From: Entrophospora sp. SA101
Lineage: Eukaryota; Glomeromycota; Glomeromycetes; Entrophosporales; Entrophosporaceae
Assembly (NCBI GenBank): GCA_958430865.1
Contig: CAUDNR010003312.1
Span: forward strand, 1 to 64,000
DNA length: 64,000 nt
Direction of reading: 5' to 3'
Shown: positions 10,194 to 22,498 of the stretch, piece after piece
Layout: every line of letters starts with the position of its first letter
Position numbering within the stretch: position 1 is the first letter of the stretch
The notes under the pieces: generated by a model
Seen by the model: the letters and a program-made list of their open reading frames with translations, nothing else
Database searches by the model: none
Told to the model about the DNA's origin: nothing
Program-made: the position numbers and the translations under genes

Positions 10194-13100
10194 ACAAAAA
10201 CTGATTTTATCAATTTGTAATTAGCTCTATTTTATTATTTTAAATTTGAACATATGGTTTTTATGTAATAAGTTTTTAAATAAATATACAGTATATATAC
10301 ATATAGTATCATGTGATCTTGTTTTAAAATGTTTATGTTGTTGAAATGTTACATTAATTTTTTATATTGTGCAACGTAACTTTACAATACACTTGCAATA
10401 AAAAACTGTATCTCCAATTAGAGAGAGGTAACAACTATATATATACTAATACTGGTTCTATATAAAATTTAGTGTAACAACAAACTTCCACTATGCTTGT
10501 TAAATGGCGTTAAAATTTTGTCATTATACGATTTATTATTATTATGGTTAGGGATAAACTTTATTGAACTGATCCCGAAAGTTACACAGACTTAAGGTTA
10601 TTTATTTTTTAATATTTTGACAATATATTGTTTGTTTCGGATCGTCAAACACATTTTAATTTGGAAATATGAATCGGGACCCTGAAAACTAATATATAAT
10701 ATAAGGCACAGCTGGTAAAAATATTGTGATGTCAAAGGCATCAAAAAAATAGCCAATCCTTAAAATATTAAGGCTCAATAACTATATTTGGAAGCTTACT
10801 ATATATCACGTGCCAAAAAGCGTCGTATTATAAAGAATAAATTCCCCATTTATATGTACTCGAAAATATTTATTGGCTAATTTTGGCGCGACGTAACATT
10901 CGATGCACTATTACTATAGATAGATGCATAATCACGTGCACGTGGCTTACGATTTTTTTATTCCCAACACAGTAATGTTACTAATAAGTTTTCGGAAAAA
11001 ATAAATAATGAATGTAACTAGTTATTTTCTTCCATACAATCCACAAAATGCTTGATTGAACTTTCACTGTAATAATAAATCAAAGCAAAGTTGTAATGAT
11101 TATAATTACAGGAGCAGGAAAGCATTTTGCTAATATAAATGGATTCATTTATCGACCAGTAATGGAAAGTGGAATGGGAATAGTTTTGTGAATTTTGGAA
11201 TAGTTACTGTAATTATATTTCTCAATATGAGATAAAAAAATATCAGCTTGAACAAGAGTTAAAGATAAAAGGATGAAAGTATTTGCTGACGTGTAGAAGT
11301 AAAGAAAGATTGGATTGATAAAATGAAACAAAAACTAAACATCAGTTGTCTAAATTATAATATGTGGCAATTAAATTTTTTCTTTAATAATAATAACCTT
11401 TTACTAATACTAATTAAAGTCCTACAAGTCCCACAGGTTACAAGTATATTATGGGCAGTTTACACCTCTATTAAGGATTGCATGTCAACCTGTACATCTA
11501 AAGGTCGTTCCCAGACTTTTGTTTGATGAATCTACAATGCCCATACGCTTTTAGATGTGTATCCCTCAATGTAGTTGATCACCTTGCATCAAGGATACAC
11601 ATAGGATTCATGGAACGAATATTGTTTAAATCGGTAATGTGACCATGTCAAGCTATTTCTATAACCGATTTGAATTTTAAAAACCCAAGGAGTAAAGCAA
11701 TATAGTGGTTTTTACCTTTTCTTATGGATCCAGGGCACGTATTGACAGAGCTTACCTCTTTTATGTTCATTTGCTTTACCATGAATGTAACCCCTTTCAC
11801 TTTAGGTTCTATCATGATGTAAGCATAAGTATTGCATTCTACCCATCTTTTTCTTTCCCATTCTATAACTTAACCACATGGGTTATGAAAGTTCTCACTC
11901 CTGTATCAAGAACCGAAAATTTGGGGCCTTGGTTATCTCAAGTTGGTATGCAAAGTGGTGTTCACCGACAAAAATTATACAAAATGAATGTCGTACTGTC
12001 AAATATTACAGGGCCAAATTTGTTTAATATCAGAATTGTAAATATAACGAACGTTTTATTTTCTACTCTTGTTTCGGATTCTTTTTATTTTTTGATTGTT
12101 CAATAACTTATGTAGAGAATAACTGGAATAATCAATCCAAAAAAATAAATTCAATAAGGATTAATTTCTTCTGTTTTTGCTTCGTTGATAAAAATTTTTT
12201 CTGTTTTAGCTTTTACTGTTTTCTGTTAATTTCTTGTTCATTTTTAACACAATGAGTGATTGCTTTAATATTTTATATAATCAGAGAAATAGCTATTGAA
12301 AAGTCATAAATATACAGTAGGTATTGATAATAATAAAACCAATTATATTTGGATTTTTCTCAAATAAAATAATCACAGTTTTCTGATAAGCTAACGTTAA
12401 AATATAGAGATCTTGCTTTTTAAACCGTAAAAGTTCAACTTCTTCTTCATCTCCTACCGTGATTTCTCTTCATTTTGAAATGTCATATTATTTAGATTAA
12501 CATTAATTCACTCTTCTCAAACACCCATATTAATCATTATATTAACACGAATAGTTGCAATAGATGATGTAGATGATTCATAATATCTATTCTCGTCTGG
12601 CGATGGACTTCTTTTTCTTTTATCTATTTCTTAAATTTCCGAGAAATATAAAAAAATAATAAAACCTTCCTTCACTCCCTTTTCAAAGGCGATTTTGCAC
12701 TAATTTTAAATCCATAATATTTAATGGACTGTGAAGAATCGTACGTGTTTTTGTGAAACTAATTTAGAAAGGTCGTCTTTCCTTTTTTATTAAGCATTAG
12801 TTGGATGCGGGCAACAAGTATTAATATGATTGAATTGGTTGAAGGACCTTTGAAGTTCAAAGTAAAGTAACAACTCATTGTTATTAATAAACCCTCTTAG
12901 TATTAGTATTGGCTGACCCGTAACTTTCACGTGATCATATTGCTAATCCCATTCATCCCATAATTTTTTTGATTGTTATATAAACCATATCGAATTTGCC
13001 TTACATAATTTCCCAACTTCATTCAGTAGATAAAAATTTCGGTAAATGATGAAATTTAGGACATTTTCTGAAAAAGTGATTAAGGGAAAAAAAGAAGTCC

Positions 13101-13368
13101 ACTTAAATATTTCTGATCAAATGATAAATGAATGAAGTTTATATTATATTAATAAACAAAATTATTTGTAATGAAAAATAGTAAAATGTTTAAAAATTTA
13201 AAAATAATAAATCTAATAATATATAGTAGTAACTCAATTAATCATAATCAATTGTCGAGATTCTTTTAATAAATAAATAATCAATTATTATTTAGACAAA
13301 ATTTTATTAATTATAATTCAATCAAATTATTTGATCAAAAATTGGTCAATTCCAATCATCCTCCACTT
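10194..13368. other. 3.2-kb gene-empty stretch, copy A
   Basis: No gene with splice support or recognisable family was found. Longer open frames here (for example 11705-12106, plus) lack any familiar motif and have hydrophobic low-complexity composition. A 12-bp palindrome of two adjacent CACGTG hexamers lies at 10933-10944, with a further CACGTG near 10808. The mirrored region in arm B is 39330-42504. Confidence 0.55.
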
Positions 13369-16300
13369 CTAGGCCTGCATGGCATTTCCAATGGCCTGAT
13401 CGTCTGATAAACCTGAATCACCATCAAATCCAATGCCTTTTACCCGTTTTTGTCTATTCCAAGCTCCATCACCATACAATCCGTCCCATTTCCTTAATTC
13501 TGCCAAACTTGTCATATCCTCAGAACAAGATGGTGTTATCTGTTTAAGTGCTTGTTGGAAATGATGATTTTTCAACACTCGTATAGGTGGTGGTTGTAAT
13601 GGTTTTGACATTTCTTTGCTGTCTCCTGAAACATTCAATTCCTCTTTATCACTATTACTCTTGTTTTGTTCCTTTTCTGCATCCTCTCGAACTGCTGCAA
13701 GTGCTGCACTAATACATAGATTTTTCAAATCTGAACCAGAATAAAGTCTAGCAATTTTTGCAAGATCTGCCAATGAAATTAATGAATCAAGCTTCTCATC
13801 ACGAAGGTGTAATTGAAGTATCTGTTCACGATCTTTTTCAGTAGGTAAATCAACTATAATATGGCATATATATATCAATGATTACAATGGTTTGTATGTA
13901 ATATTTAGAAATAAATTTTAACATAAAAATTACCTAATATTCTTCTTGGCATTCTTCTCAGTATTGCATCGTCCAAATCAAATGGTCGATTAGTTGCACC
14001 CATCACTAACACACCTTCGTTACGGGACGTTAAACCATCCCATTCTGCCATAAATTGATTAATAATTTCTCTATGTGCTCCATTATGTATGTCCGAACGC
14101 CTAGATCCAAAAATAGCATCTAATTCATCCAAAAATATTACACAGGGTGATAATTTACGAGCTAGTGAAAATATTGCCTATAAATAAATACAAATAGATT
14201 TTCAGTACGATACATAATTTTTGTTAAAAATGCGTGTAAAATTTTATTTTTTTCCTCTCAATAAACTCATACCCGAACATTCTTCTCACCTTCACCAACA
14301 TACATATCGTATACATCACTAGATTTAATGTCTATTACAGTGCTACCACTTTCTTTTGCCACCGCTTTAGCTAACATTGTTTTACCCGTTCCTGGTGGTC
14401 CAAACAATAAAACACCAGAAATAAAATGTTTACTGAGAACTCCATAAGAAAATGATTGTGGTCTCATTAAAGGTAAAGTTATTAATGTTTGAAGAGTCTG
14501 TACAGTTGACTCTGCAATATGGATATCAGAAAAACCTACTAATATATTTTCTATTTAACAGAATAAAAATAAAAGTAATAAAATAAGTTCTTTTGTTTTC
14601 GTTCATGTTTTTGTTTCATTCAATTTTTTTTGCTAAAATTCCAACTAAAGTTACCAGGATCTACTACACATCCTAAAAGTTTTTTTTCGTACTTGTCAAG
14701 GTCTTCCTTTCTCATATTTTTTCGGTTGGGTAGATTTAATTTTCCATCTCCAATACCAACAATGCTAACTAATTTTTCGGGGCTTTTGTTCAACATTTCA
14801 TTATTTGTTGAAGCACATTCAACAAAATCTTTTCGAAGCTTATGATTAGCTTTCAAAATGTTTGCTGCCTTTATAAAATGCTCCACTTCCAAAAAAATCG
14901 GCCCTTTAATTGATGAAACGTCTTGACTGGAAATACATATGCCAATCGAATTCATCACCAAACGATGAATACGTTCAAATCCCCAAACTTCACTATCTAT
15001 CCCCTCTAGTTTAGACATAAGTTTTCCGAGTTCTTTTACACTATTAATTTTGAAAAATGCTCCTTTGCTAGCACAAACCGCCTTCAATGTACGAACATTA
15101 ATATGTATAATAGCAACATTCTTATCTTTTGCAATTAAAGATTGTAATTTTTGTGCAGTATTTGATGATGATGGTGGAGGAATGGCTATGTGTGTAAAGG
15201 CAGCAAGCATTGCAGGATTTGGAAATATATCAACACCAACCCATTGAATTTCGTGGGACGGTACACTGGAATTTGTAGATGACTTTTTGTCCATTGCAAA
15301 TAAAGATGGAGAATAACCCGCAACAATCATAATTTGATCACCAGCATGTCTCTGATTTTGTACTGCATCAACTAAGCTATTGATGATCGCCGAACCAAAA
15401 GTAGTAGGAACCAAATCTCCAACATCTCGAAAATATATTATTTTGGGTGGTGATGGTAAATTTGAAGAGGTAGATGTAGATTCAGCACAAGTAGGAGAAG
15501 AGGATACCAAAGCCTCAAAAAATTTATCAACTTTCTCAATAATCACTTTCAATTCTGTGCGTAAAGATCCATTAGATTGAGTAGAATTATATTGAAAATT
15601 TTCAACCAATGTTTTATTTTCAAAATTAGAATTTCGTGAAACTGTAGGTGACGATTCGAAACCTTCTTCTTCTTCTATAAACACATCGTCATCCATTTCA
15701 TCTTCGGAAGAAAACGATGATGTTGTGGAATATGGTGAGGCGGCAATATATGGGTTGAATCCTTTCAATTCAGGAAACAATGGCCATGGTGTGACTATAA
15801 AAGCAAAAATTTTTTTGTATTGTCAAAAAATACCTACTCATTGTCATTTTTTATTATTACAACAATTTCCTCATCAAAAATTAACATTAAATAATAAAGA
15901 ATATCTCACCATTACCCTTACGTGAAAACATGCTTGCAGTTAACTCCATAAGATCCTGTCTATCAAATGTCAACAGATCGGCTTGTAGAGAAGCAGCAAC
16001 ACTTTTAACAACCGCGTCCAAATAAAATGATGCACCTTCTATTGGACAATTCAACAATAAATGGCCTCTCCGTGCAGGCACTGTATCACTCCTTGGTAAT
16101 GGTAATAGATTAGCACGTGCACTGTATATGATTTCATCACGAATACCGTCTTCCAGAGGATAAGACATTTTATCAAATGAATGAGTGTTATCTTTGTAAC
16201 AAAGATAATTTTCTTTTAAAAATAACTGTGGTATCACTGGTTTATACTGGTTTATTGGTTTGGACGCTCGAGATCGTAGACGCGTCGTGCTTCGTTTACG

Positions 16301-16660
16301 TCTCGGTGATCTCAAAAGAAGCTCTCCAACATTTTCTGTTGGACTATTCTCAGAAGGCTGTGAATGAGATTCTTCAGTTGCCTGTCTATTATTCTCAGTT
16401 TCCTCACTAGCGACAGTAGATGCAGGTATCTCTTTCGCGGTGTTTGAAGAATCAGAATTAGTTTTGTTATTATCTTGAACTGGTTTTAATGGTGGGGTGT
16501 TTCCATTAGAAGAATCGTTTGGTTGATTCGAAACATTTCTTATTAAGCTGGTTTTTGAAAAAGTTGGTACAAATTTATGATGCTTAAGGTTGTAAATAGA
16601 TCCATGCTTGCAAAAATTAAAACCAAAGCGACTTGTCCTTACTGCTAAATTTCTATACAT
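13369..16660 (-). CDS. Mitochondrial-type AAA ATPase (Msp1/ATAD1-like module), copy A
   Basis: Five exons on the minus strand: 15910-16660, 14655-15794, 14273-14550, 13934-14177 and 13369-13853. Phases close exactly to 965 aa. The first 30 residues are rich in Arg, Lys, aromatic and hydrophobic residues without acids (MYRNLAVRTSRFGFNF...), like a mitochondrial presequence. About 600 residues of non-ATPase sequence follow, including RGHLLLNCPIEGASFYLDA near 200-220. The AAA module begins near 631: Walker A GPPGTGKT (681-688), Walker B VIFLDELD (736-743), then GATNRPFDLDDAILRRMPRR and an AAA lid. RRMPRR resembles the Msp1/ATAD1/spastin clade, whose members extract proteins from membranes or sever polymers. 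The long N-terminus suggests a fungus-specific mitochondrial member. Its start is 93 bp from the divergent ERB1 start. Confidence 0.87.
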
Positions 16661-16753
16661 TTTTCTATATAAAAATCTATTTTTAAAAATTTTGGCTTCT
16701 GTACTACAATCTGGATTTTAGATCAATTTTATTCCTAAAAGAAAAAACTAATA
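16661..16753. promoter_or_regulatory. 93-bp bidirectional promoter between AAA ATPase and ERB1, copy A
   Basis: The start codons of the two divergent genes are only 93 bp apart, so any core promoters and 5' leaders must share this segment. No TATA box or known factor site stands out. Arm B copy: 35945-36037. Confidence 0.7.
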
Positions 16754-18620
16754 ATGGATTATAACAAGAAAAGGATGGCAGATATTGATCCTGTATATGA
16801 TAGTGATTCTTCTACTGAAAATGCAAGTAATGACATTTGGAGATTTTTATTATTTTCATGAGCATATTGATTAATTGGTTAATTAATTTTATTCAATTCA
16901 ATTAGCCAGTCAATACTGTTGGTAATATACCTATGGAATGGTATGATGATTATCCACACATCGGTTATGATATTGGTGGGGAAAAAATTATGAAACCTGC
17001 TAGAGGTGATGAATTGGATAACTTTTTGGATAATATGGAAGACCCTGATACATGGTAAAAGATTATTTTGCATTTGATTTTTATTTTTTATTTTTAATTA
17101 ATACGTTGATGTATTTTTCTAAATAAAAAAAGGTTATCTGTCAAAGATGTTTTATCACAACAAGATGTTAAATTGACTGATGAGGAGTTGGAGATTATTC
17201 GTCGAATTCAAATGGGCGAATTTCCAGACCCCAATTATGATCCATATGAACCAACTGTAGAATGGTTTACCAGTAAACCTGAAATAATGCCTTTAAGTGC
17301 AACTCCAGAGCCCAAAAGACGGTTTATTCCTTCAAAATGGGAAGCAAAACGTGTAAGTTGTACATTTTATGTGATTATTTGTCATTAAATAAACAATAAG
17401 TGAATCAAAAAAAAATTTTTTTTTGAAATCTTTCTTTTATTTGTTTATACAGATCATGAAAATAGTACGTGCCATTCGTCAAGGACGTATAGTTCCAGGG
17501 AAAACACCAGTTCAAAAGCCTCGTTTTTATGACTTGTGGAACGATAATGATAAACCACGTGAAGACCATCCAATGCATCTTCCTGCACCCAAAACACAAT
17601 TACCTGAACATGATGAAAGTTATAATCCACCAGCCGAATATTTGTTGTCAGAAAAAGAAAGGGAGAATTGGAATAATACTGACGCAGATGATAGGGAGAA
17701 AAATTATATGCCCCAAAAGTATTTCTTTTTTTTTTTTGACAAATAAATACTTAAAAAATTTATCATTCGCATATATTTTTAATTACTTTATTATAATTAT
17801 ATTTCAGATATCAAAACCTTAGATCTGTTCCTTCTTACAATCGGTTCATCCAAGAAAGATTCAATAGATGTCTTGATTTATATTTAGCTCCACGTATGAG
17901 AAGGAATAAGGTACTTTGTTTTTATGTGATGATTATTGTTAAAACGTTTTGCTAACTATAATGCTTTTATTAGCTTAATATCGATCCAGAGTCATTAATT
18001 CCAAAACTTCCAAATCCTAAAGATTTGCAACCATTCCCAAAATCATTAACCATTTCTTATGATGCTCATACTGGATATGTTCGTACGTTTTCAATTGATC
18101 CAACAGGATTATGGATGGTTTCAGGTTCAGATGATAAAACTGTTAGGATATGGGAAATAATTACAGGTCGTTGTGTCAAAATATGGCACTTAGAAGATGT
18201 TGTACATTCAGTTGCATGGTGCCCTAATAAAGATATTAAATGTTTAGCGGTATCATAGTGAGTTATTGATTTATGTTTTAAAAAATCAAAATCGCCTCTC
18301 AACTTATTTTACATATATTTGTATTACTATAATTTTCTATTAAAGTACAAGCAAAATTTTAATTATTTCACCAACTGACATCTTTGACAAAGAAACAACA
18401 GAATTTACTGTCAAAAGTATTATATTGGGATTTGATAGTCTTCAACAAAACGGTATGTTGTTTTATTCCGATTATGTTATTTATAAATTTAAAGTTGATC
18501 TAATTTTAAAATATTGAATAGATGAAAAAAGGAACATTGTTGAATGGATTAAACCAGCTGAAAAAAATCATAATAAGGAATTTCTGGCTATTATCCATCA
18601 TTCGCACAACAAGGTTTGAA

Positions 18621-18662
<42 letters not shown>

Positions 18663-19776
18663 TATTATTATTATTATTATTGAATCAATTTATAATTTAA
18701 TAAAACCTTTATATTTGTTCTTCTAAAAATTATATAACAGACCATAAAACAGATTAATTGGCATCGTAAAGGAGATTATTTTTTCTCTGTGGCACCAGAT
18801 GGTATGTGTCTTTACTATTATATTTAATAATTTTAATAATTATAGATATTAAAAACCAATTATTATTGGCAATTCTAGCTGGAAATCAGGGTGTCATTAT
18901 TCATCATCTTTCAAAACATCAAAGTCAGCAACCATTCCAAAAAATTAAAGGAATAGTTCAATGTGCATCTTTTCATCCAATTAAACCATTGTTTCTTATA
19001 GCGGTATGTTAATTCTTCTCAAAGTCCTTGAGTTTAACTATTCTATATTTTATAACAAATAATTGAATTCTTATTATATCGTAGACCCAAAGATTTGTTC
19101 GAGTTTATGATTTATTGAAACAGGAATTAATCAAATCATTACAATCTGACTCGAAATGGATATCAAGTTTAGATATTCATCCAATGGGTAAAGTTATTAT
19201 TATTAATTTATAAAAGGAAAATATATTGTTAATACAAAAATTTAATGTATTTCCACATACAGGAGATAATCTAATTGTTGGAAGTTATGATAAACGTTTG
19301 TGTTGGTTCGATTTAGATCTTTCTTCAAGACCCTACAAGACCTTAAGGCATATTATATATATATTGCATTTACTTTTTTTAAAAACAAAATAGATTGTTT
19401 ACGATTTTATTTTTTTTTTTTAGGTTTCATTCAAAGGCCATTCGTAATGTAACTTTTCATAAACGATTGCCACTTTTTGCTTCATGTAGCGATGATGGTA
19501 ATATTCAAATTTTTCATGGAATGGTATATAATGATTTACTCCAAAACCCATTGATCGTACCAGTAAAAATTTTAAAAAACGGACATCAAACGGTTAACAA
19601 TTTAGGTAAATTTTTCACAATTCTTTTACAAAAAAAAACGTATCATTGAAAAGTGATCTATTTAACTTTAAATTTGTGCTTTATTATGTCCAGGCGTTTT
19701 GTGTTGTGAATTTCATCCCACTCAGCCGTGGATAATATCTTCAGGAGCAGATCATTCATTAAAACTCTGGTCATGA
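16754..19776 (+). CDS. ERB1: Ribosome biogenesis protein ERB1/BOP1, copy A
   Basis: Fourteen exons: 16754-16826, 16910-17054, 17133-17352, 17453-17718, 17808-17910, 17974-18257, 18346-18452, 18522-18613, 18741-18801, 18879-19003, 19085-19187, 19263-19347, 19424-19605 and 19694-19776, giving 642 aa. The N-terminal BOP1NT domain shows [23 protein letters not shown] and [21 protein letters not shown]40 repeats follow from about residue 285 ([21 protein letters not shown] at the very end). By family knowledge, ERB1 forms the PeBoW complex with NOP7 and YTM1 in the nucleolus for 27S pre-rRNA processing and 60S assembly. The protein is shorter than yeast or human homologues because the acidic N-terminal tail is brief. 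The intron after exon 12 is GC-AG (GC at 19348-19349). Arm B copy: 32922-35944 (-), with N581 changed to Thr. Confidence 0.95.
18621..18681. repeat. Self-complementary AAT/ATT microsatellite in ERB1 intron 8
   Basis: About 13 AAT units run straight into about 7 ATT units, so the tract can fold on itself. It lies between exons 8 and 9 and has the same length in arm B. Confidence 0.9.
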
Positions 19777-20336
19777 CCTAATTAACATGTAATTAGCACA
19801 TAATGAAAATGGCAGAATGATGTTATTAATTTTCAGTATCTCAACAATTAAATAAATAAATAATTTATTTGGTCATCATTAATCATTATATTATTAATTA
19901 ATAGACATCAATCTATATTATTAATAATTTAATTTTGAAAAAAAAATGAAAAAATAATTTTTCTATAGAGAAAATTTTAATTTAAATGAAAATATTAATT
20001 TTTGAGACTATATAATGATAAATATCATAGCTTTAAAAATGATGATAGTGATAATGATAATAAATAATAATAAAGATATTAATAAAGAAATTAAAATTCA
20101 AAATTTTTTTGTTCAATCATTTATTGATAATAATGTATTTTTTTTTTTGTATTGATGAAAATTATCTAAGTAAATCTATTTAAATTAAATCATACTTGTT
20201 GATATTGACATCGAAAAACCAAAAATTTAAAAAAGGCTTTCTCAATTAATAATTATTTAACATAATCATAATATAAAACATTTAATTCAATTTATTCATT
20301 TTTAGGATCTTTGGTTTTTTCTTTTTCATTTGATTG
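19777..20336. other. ERB1 3' flank and truncated 3' end of the bHLH gene in arm A
   Basis: AT-rich 3' flank of ERB1. Positions 20292-20336 on the minus strand are the last 14 codons plus stop of the bHLH gene, whose full copy ends at 32406. The rest of that gene is missing here because the arm ends at 20336. Confidence 0.8.
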
Positions 20337-21513
20337 CTTGCTATCCCACAAGGTACTTTTACATAATTTTAAGCCATAGATGCGTTGTGGTTTTTCAAAG
20401 ACGCCTTCGCATAAGAAACATACCTAAAAAACAACAGATCAAACAAGACAATAAAACAACATGCTCGACTAGTTTAAGCCTCCATCAGTAAATATTAGGC
20501 AGCTACATTTTTGATATAGTGCTTTTTTAAGCCTTGCTGCATGATATTTAAACGTGATGAGAAACCATCATTGCCATAGACAATGATGGTATTATTATCC
20601 AGAGATCCATTGACCATTTAGATGTCATACAGAAGAAGCTTTAATAGGATATTCAAAAATGAAATAAATCCCAAATGCAATCAATTCAATGTCCCACTCC
20701 CGTTGTTGCATCATATCTTGGGAGTTTGAGTCGGATTAGCTTTTATTACTTTAGCAAAATGAAAGTTAAAATGATTGCAATACTTGATAAAAAAAATAAT
20801 ATCAGATGCCAGATGTCATTATTTGAGAAGAGATAATATACACAACTTCTTCGCGTGACTTTGTCACATGACCATAAAGTTATTTTACTAAAAAAAGGAT
20901 GTACATATATATATATACTTCATATTTTATTTACTTTGCATAAAATGAGAATTTCAGAAATAATTATCATTTTAATTAGATATTATTTGTTTACCTTCTG
21001 TCTATATCAATATAATAATTATTTTACATATTACTTTTAGTCTCCCAACGTTGCTTTGTTTCAAATCTAAAATTTGTGATAAATAAAGTTTTAATTGTTA
21101 CAATAATTTTAATTACCAAATGCATTAAAAAAGAAAACATTAATTACCCCCATCTTAATTTCGGTTTCTTTTTTTTAGCTTTGAATGCTTCTTCTCTCTA
21201 AATGTAAAAATACATTGTTAAATTTCAATAATTAAATATTAAAATATTAATAAATAATTTTATTCAATAATATAATATTATATTGCTACCTCCTTTGCCT
21301 CGTTGTATTCTTTTCTTTCAATTGCTTCAGAAACTATAGTTTCATAATTTTTTTGTGCAATTTGATCACTTATTTTTGTCGCAAGAACTAAATCTCCATT
21401 CTCTACAGCTTTGTCCAATTCATGCTCTAAAGATCCCTATGAAAAAAAATTTTTTTTTTCTATTGTTCAATAAGTTATTTTTTAAAAATTTCTCTAATAA
21501 TAGTTACTTTTGC
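20334..21513 (+). repeat. Direct repeat D1 of 28372-29552
   Basis: This about 1.18-kb block repeats at 28372-29552 in the same orientation (offset 8038, becoming 8044 after a small indel near 21095). It begins where arm A ends, sharing the three bases TTG with it, and is cut by the N gap. It carries FAM204A exons 3-5. It differs from the second copy by several bases, for example TTGTTCAATAAG against TTGATCAATAAG. Confidence 0.9.
21024..21436 (-). pseudogene. Partial second copy of the FAM204A-like gene (exons 3-5)
   Basis: Exons equivalent to 3, 4 and 5 of the gene at 29062-30026 lie at 21290-21436, 21148-21197 and 21024-21066 with intact splice sites. Exons 1 and 2 are absent because the sequence runs into the N gap at 21514, a few bases before exon 2 would begin. 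It may be a truncated copy or simply an unfinished assembly of a complete one. Confidence 0.8.
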
Positions 21514-21523
21514 NNNNNNNNNN
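21514..21523. other. Assembly gap (10 N)
   Basis: Ten undetermined bases. The flanks are unrelated: the left is FAM204A intron 2 and the right is a repeated-gene relic. The true distance is unknown. Confidence 0.99.
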
Positions 21524-21688
21524 CTTGTTACTAAAATAGAAGTTCCAGTTAAGTAACCATGAGAGAACTACTCTACACAATCTTAGAGTTAGAAGGATGA
21601 TATAGCAGTAATTCTACTTGTGTTTTTTGCCCTGGTTTGAAAAAAGCAGTTTGTCAAAATCAAAACATGAAGCAAAGCAACTGGTGAA

Positions 21689-22195
21689 ATGGTTGAAAGT
21701 GATAAGGCTTGCAAGAATTGCAAAGAGAAGTTTGAAAGTGATGAGTTGCCTAAATGTAGTTGTGGAAGGCTAAAGTCTAGATACACTTGTGATTGTAAAG
21801 AAGAGGAAAATGAAAAAGAACTTCCTCTTTTGCCTCATCAAAATGGGGGAATGGCACTTTTTGTGAAACACATATAAATGGTTTGAGGGAAGAGAAAAAT
21901 CGACTGAGGAAGTAGAAACCCATTTAGAGGCTTCGGGAGTGGCTGAGGATTGGCATAAAAGACAAAAACAAGAGTTATTGGATAGAATTAAGCATTTAGA
22001 AGAGGAAAATAAGCAATTAAAAGAGTTAACTCCCCATAAATTCGAATTTTATAATTTTAAAAATTGGGCTAGAATTAATAAAAGAAATCAATGATTTAAA
22101 ATTTCAATTAACCCAATTACAACAGCAAAATGGTCAATTAGTTGCTCAAATTGAAGTTAAGGAGACTAAAAGATGATCTTGATTGAAAATAAAAG
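21689..22195 (+). pseudogene. Decayed member of a Cys-rich, coiled-coil repeated family
   Basis: The first frame (21689-21877) reads ACKNCKEKFESDELPKCSCG and then YTCDCKEEENEKELPLLPHQ, with CxxC and CxC motifs. After a stop the sequence continues in another frame with KWFEGREKSTEEVETHLEAS and a coiled coil rich in Leu, Glu and Lys. After a further frame change it goes on with INDLKFQLTQLQQQNGQLVA. Several frame changes mean it cannot make one protein. It resembles expanded lineage-specific genes of glomeromycotan genomes (from memory, not verified). Function unknown. Confidence 0.5.
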
Positions 22196-22285
22196 GTAAT
22201 TAAAAAAATTAACAAAGTTGAAAAAAAGTAATTATATGGTTTATCAAGTTATTCTGTCATTTTTCTTTTTTTTCTTGATTCTTTA

Positions 22286-22498
22286 CTAGAATTCTCTAAT
22301 ATTCTTTTGAAAACTCTTTCCTCTTTGATAAATTTCATAGGTAATCCTTTCTTTGTTTAAATATGTTTGCAAAGATTTGATATATGCTAATTTAAAAATG
22401 TAAGGAGCAATTTTTTCACCTTGTTCTTTCTTCAAAATACTTCTGATAGTACTATAATTCTTGGGTTCCATTGTAGATCTGATGTAAATTAATTTCAT
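22286..22498 (-). pseudogene. Fragment of an uncharacterised repeated gene
   Basis: A 70-codon minus-strand frame contains ILKKEQGEKIAPYIFKLAYI and a basic C-terminus. The phrasing recalls the C-terminal part of a repeated family in glomeromycotan fungi, but I cannot name it. No start context or splice support was found. Confidence 0.35.

Larger units (their letters stand above)
541..20336 (+). repeat. Left arm (A) of a giant inverted repeat
   Basis: This block recurs in reverse complement at 32362-51998. Positions map as B = 52698 - A for A above 3386, and B = 52539 - A for A below 3228. The constant offset over more than 16 kb shows almost no indels apart from one of 159 bp. Substitutions found by eye include 11206 (A here, C in B) and 19501 (A here, C in B on the same strand). 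The arm carries five complete genes plus transposon relics. Its inner end at 20336 stops 14 codons inside the bHLH gene whose full copy runs into arm B. Confidence 0.95.

Noticed and set aside
11530..11620. Possible tRNA-like pairing
   Set aside because: No anticodon arm, T-arm consensus or CCA-end geometry could be fitted. No tRNA, rRNA or other structured RNA gene was recognised in the window.
11705..12106. 133-codon open frame, plus strand (and mirror at 40592-40993)
   Set aside because: No known motif, no splice support, and composition expected of AT-rich non-coding DNA; long frames also exist by chance here.
20377..20425. Possible last exon of FAM204A reading VCFLCEGVFEKPQRIYG (minus) and its D2 copy
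   Set aside because: The true terminal exon, matching the family end RWETKSNM, lies at 29062-29104 (21024-21066 in D1), so this block is outside the gene; it could be an unrelated exon but has no partner.
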